From Comamonadaceae bacterium (GTDB taxonomy: Bacteria > Pseudomonadota > Gammaproteobacteria > Burkholderiales > Burkholderiaceae): a stretch of 20,611 nt of DNA. Numbering within the stretch: position 1 is the first letter of the stretch; each line of letters starts with the position of its first letter. Shown in pieces: positions 19,201-20,611 of this stretch. The translations under genes were made by a program, and so were the position numbers. The stretch spans positions 1-20,611 of the forward strand of contig CANCGU010000019.1 in assembly GCA_947377705.1 (NCBI GenBank), written 5' to 3'. The notes beneath the pieces were generated by a model that saw only the letters and a list, made by a program, of their open reading frames with translations, made no database searches and had not been told where the DNA came from.

Positions 19201-20611
19201 AGGTTGTCACACCGCCGGTCGTCGTGCCCAGCGTGTCTTTGAAGCGCACAGAGCCGGCGGCGTCTGTGGTGATGGTCTTCAGGCGTGCTGTGGCACCGAC
19301 TTGGTCGTTGAACTGGGTCTGCCCTGACGTGTTCACGGTCAGGTTGAAGGCGCCGTCGACCTTGTTGTTGAAGACAACATCAGCACCGCCAGCGAACGTG
19401 GTGTCGCTAGCCAAGAGGGCTTGGTCGTTGTAGGTCTGTGCACCGCTTGTCTTGATCGTGACGAGTGGGGTTGCACCCGCGGCGACGGGGCCGGTGTCTT
19501 GGAACTGCACAGTGCCGGCGGCGTCGGTCGTGATGCTGGCCAGTGCCGTCGTCGCCCCGACTTGGTTGTTAAAGATGGTCTTGCCGCCAGTGTTGACCGC
19601 GAGGGCAAAGCCGCCGTCGAGCTTGTTGTTGAACGACACATCACCCAGCGCCGTGCTGGTCAGGGCCGTGTCTTTCATCAACGTGACGGGGTCGTTGAAG
19701 GTCTGGGCGGCGACAGTCTTCACTGTCCCAGCGTTGAGTTGGGTCGTGCCCTGTGCGTCGGTCGTGATGCTCATGAGCGGAACAGTGAAGCCAACCGGAG
19801 CATTCAGGGCCGTGATGCCCGCCGTGTTGAGCCTGAGGTCAAAGCCACCGTCAACCGTCGAGCCAAACGTCAGGTTGCCAGCGTTGCTGCTCTCAAGCAT
19901 CGTGTTTGCCACGAGCGTGACCGTGTCGTTATATGTCTGTGCGCCCGTTGTGCGGACGTAGGTGCCGGTGAAGTTGTCGCCCGAAAGCGTCGTCACTGTG
20001 GCGGTCCCTCCGAACTGTACGCTGCCACCGGCGTCTGTCGTCACGCTTGCAAGTGTCGTCACGGCGCCAAGTGGGCCATTAAAGTTCGTCACCCCAGCGG
20101 TGTTTGCGGTCAGGTTGAACCCACCATTAATCGCACCGTTGAAGGTGATGTCGCCCTGTGCAACTGGGGCTGGTAGTACCTGCCCAAGGCTTTCAAAGAA
20201 CACGTCGACGCCCAAGACGATGGGGTTGTTGTACGTCTGGCCAGTCACAGTCTTGACGTGGATCGGGACAGCGCCGACAGCGCCTTGGAACAGTATCGAT
20301 CCCTGTGCGCCGGTCGAGATGCTGGTGAGCGGTGTCACAGAGCCGACTTGATCGTTAAACAGGATTGTTCCTGCGGTGTTGATGGCCAAGGTCTTCGCGC
20401 CATTGATTGTGCTCATGAATGTGATGTTGCCACCCGCCGTAGAGCTCAGTGTGGCGTTGCTCATCAGCGCGAATGCGTCGTTGTAGGTCTGAGCGCCGCT
20501 GGTGGTGATGCGAGCGCCCTTGATGATGGCTTGGCCACCGGCGTTGGTGGTGAGGCTGGCGGCGTCGACGGCGCTCACGAAGGTGGTGTCACCGGTGCTG
20601 TTGGCGATGAG
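16223..20611 (-). CDS. Giant repeat-built exoprotein/adhesin, C-terminal 1,462 residues (start beyond window)
   Basis: The frame stays open to the right edge, so the GTG at 20578 is internal; LIANSTGDTTF precedes it in phase. Residue numbers here count from that GTG. The protein is Gly/Thr/Ser/Ala/Val-rich, has no cysteine I could find, and is built of beta-strand repeats. These are 11 units with the core AQTYND (1-1050), three units with the core ITQSGP (about 1090-1290), and a C-terminal domain (about 1371-1447) with MPDWLSYDATKKTF, typical of putative-Ig/CADG-like domains. The C-terminal region is like that of filamentous-haemagglutinin-type exoproteins. There is no autotransporter barrel, RTX nonapeptide, LPXTG or PEP-CTERM sorting signal. 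Two-partner secretion is therefore the most likely export route, but the N-terminal TPS domain and any TpsB partner would be outside the window. The likely role is surface adhesion or aggregation, which is inference. It lies 49 bp upstream of the anchored-protein/HTTM pair on the same strand. Confidence 0.85.
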   Translation of the reverse strand, partial: LIANSTGDTTFVSAVDAASLTTNAGGQAIIKGARITTSGAQTYNDAFALMSNATLSSTAGGNITFMSTINGAKTLAINTAGTILFNDQVGSVTPLTSISTGAQGSILFQGAVGAVPIHVKTVTGQTYNNPIVLGVDVFFESLGQVLPAPVAQGDITFNGAINGGFNLTANTAGVTNFNGPLGAVTTLASVTTDAGGSVQFGGTATVTTLSGDNFTGTYVRTTGAQTYNDTVTLVANTMLESSNAGNLTFGSTVDGGFDLRLNTAGITALNAPVGFTVPLMSITTDAQGTTQLNAGTVKTVAAQTFNDPVTLMKDTALTSTALGDVSFNNKLDGGFALAVNTGGKTIFNNQVGATTALASITTDAAGTVQFQDTGPVAAGATPLVTIKTSGAQTYNDQALLASDTTFAGGADVVFNNKVDGAFNLTVNTSGQTQFNDQVGATARLKTITTDAAGSVRFKDTLGTTTGGVTTYAINIYTTGAQAFNDKVILENDATFDTTKDVATGANITFGNTVNGASDGVQSLTINSGTAGLVSVVGAVGDVHPLKTLTLANSGGAVFAAVKTSTSVVLSDTVAGKTIRFSGSLTTPLLTTTAKGYNVELSGSSTNVTAATEFLNTGTLALGKTATDKLVFAGGLKAVAPSSVSLAGGIETAGNTAITLGDADTPVTLLTDATLKSGGGAVTFGGTVDGGQKLVVNSSGVTTFTGAVGSKTALSSLTTDAGGEVNVNGGAVTTTAEQVYNDALKMTGNTTLKGSAVKFNAAATGTGALIVDGASTIKGGTVTTAGAQTYKGAVTLESDAILSSSGGGDIAFMTTVDGAQALEVKTSGVTTFTSTVGGSSPLKSLITDEPGSVRVSANSVKTTGLQTYNDAIELGADVIFESTGQGDITFNGAINGAYNLTVNTTGVTTFNQSIGAVTTLTSVTTDAGGSVKFSGAAPVTTLSGKSFTGTYVKTTGAQSYNDAVVLVAATMFESTGSGNLTLASTVDGGFDLWLNTAGLTAFSGKVGATTALKSVTTDAAGSTQLNGVVVTTTGIQTYGDPITVSATSTLSAERVDFKSITATSGGVNVSLVSKTDQLLGNVKVAGNFSATTGTAKAKGGVKQSAGTTLSVGGLTTFTADGATNQAADLSVTENNFAGGVSFKQANGGTWGSVSVTNKSGLILATSQITGTLVARTVSGNITQSGPLSIDGASDFLTPDGDIILTAANNFGPGEMSISTPGKLQISAAGGFILGKVSVGKTADLMGHGTINLGKDITFTGDLKVNSGGFYITQSGPMYTGAETNFDAGTAKIYLMDPKNVWKGGILYKGGIIQINHPQLLNAVSAGALLVRVESKMQDAALPAPTMTSSKSDSLGADITVAVGRKPSSTVSGLIDVQIAPEVATPGSNFSFELDPHALADQPADAQVRIGQADGKPMPDWLSYDATKKTFTAANVPAGAFPLQLKVSVGGVESVMVIQEKPRK
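16700..17330 (-). repeat. Type II repeat units (ITQSGP) in the exoprotein
   Basis: Three units carry the core GxxxQSxxxLxxxGxxxFxxxxGxIxLxxxxNxFxGG. Their conserved Gln codons begin at 17308 (VKQSAGTTLSVGG), 17068 (ITQSGPLSIDGA) and 16798 (ITQSGPMYTGA), so the spacing is 80 and 90 residues. The pattern is common in C-terminal parts of filamentous-haemagglutinin-like proteins. It differs from the AQTYND family, so the protein switches repeat type towards its C terminus. Confidence 0.7.
17525..18286 (-). repeat. Three-unit super-module, copy B
   Basis: This is the counterpart of copy A at 19721-20524, with unit spacings of 79, 92 and 78 residues. It carries the same private loop VTTLSGKSFTGTYV and the same order of distinguishing strands. 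The copies are clearly diverged at protein level, so the duplication is not recent. Confidence 0.8.
19721..20524 (-). repeat. Three-unit super-module, copy A
   Basis: Residues about 19-286 of the exoprotein (from the GTG at 20578) align unit for unit with copy B at 17525-18286. Shared marks in the same order are IxKGxxxTTxGAQTY, FMxTxxGAxxL, GDITFNGAINGxxNLTxNT, a loop VTTLSGxxFTGTYV found only in these two copies, and STVDGGFDLxLNTAGxTA. Unit spacings are 84, 100 and 78 residues. The 100 reflects an 8-residue insertion (20159-20182) absent from copy B. Confidence 0.8.

Larger units (their letters stand above)
17500..20526 (-). repeat. Type I repeat array (AQTYND units) in the exoprotein
   Basis: Eleven recognisable units each open with T-T-x-G-A-Q-T-Y-N-D. 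A typical unit continues with a TLxSxxxGxITF strand, T-V-D-G-G-x-x-L-x-V-N-T-x-G-V-T-T-F, VGATTALxSxTTDAxGSVxF. The conserved Q codons begin at 20491, 20239, 19939, 19705, 19438, 19171, 18403, 18256, 18019, 17743 and 17509. Most units are therefore 78-100 residues. One 256-residue stretch (19171 to 18403) holds a different, degenerate module with NTGTLALGKTATDKLVFAGG and a partial unit. One short unit of 49 residues lies at 18403-18256. Such repeats form beta-helix or beta-solenoid rungs in related exoproteins. Confidence 0.85.

Noticed and set aside
19421..20176. Plus-strand open frame (251 codons) opposite the exoprotein repeats
   Set aside because: It mirrors the repeats in another frame and has no independent support.
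17500..20526. Regularly spaced repeats as a CRISPR array
   Set aside because: The periodicity is about 230-300 bp, the units are degenerate, and the reading frame stays open throughout, so this is a protein repeat.
20576..20578. GTG as the start codon of the exoprotein
   Set aside because: The same frame is open to the window edge and the upstream residues (TGDTTFVSAV) continue the repeat pattern, so the GTG is an internal valine.

Overview
The window looks like a chromosomal segment of a Burkholderiales bacterium, most likely family Comamonadaceae (Limnohabitans/Rhodoferax-like). This is inferred from protein character, GC-rich coding, and gene order (glnD, def, ligA, zipA-like, smc, then dapC-dapD-dapE-prmB). 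It is almost entirely coding. The longest gap without a gene is 49 bp, so no stretch over 300 bases is empty. I saw no tRNA, rRNA, insertion sequence or CRISPR array.

Layout. (1) 1-564, plus strand: the 3' end of glnD, entering from the left edge. (2) 569-8520, minus strand: a tightly packed unit read right to left, hpt-like gene, smc, zipA-like, ligA, def. It covers chromosome condensation, FtsZ anchoring, DNA nick sealing and N-terminal deformylation. It converges on glnD with a 4-bp gap. (3) 8544-14797, plus strand: dapC, dapD, dapE, prmB and an ABC-F ATPase. The first three encode consecutive steps of the succinylase branch of lysine/meso-diaminopimelate synthesis. prmB and the ABC-F gene follow by ATGA overlaps and act on ribosome modification and translation. 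The two units diverge from only 23 bp, where one AT-rich hexamer can be read as a -10 element on both strands. (4) 14816-20611, minus strand, the accessory part. A giant repeat-built exoprotein (1,462 codons visible, start beyond the right edge) is followed by a two-gene membrane unit. That unit comprises a 171-aa N-terminally anchored protein and a polytopic HTTM (vitamin-K-carboxylase-like) protein. It has its own good sigma-70-type promoter candidate and a candidate terminator.

The region most worth a second look is (4). The exoprotein contains two repeat families, a duplicated three-repeat super-module and a C-terminal putative Ig/CADG-like domain. The small-anchor plus HTTM pair behind it recalls the SdpA/SdpB arrangement of Bacillus, although I cannot show homology of the small protein. 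Secondary points are the two tandem ZipA_C-like blocks in the zipA-like gene, a stand-alone HPt protein beside smc, and the divergent, possibly leaderless, dapC/hpt start region.
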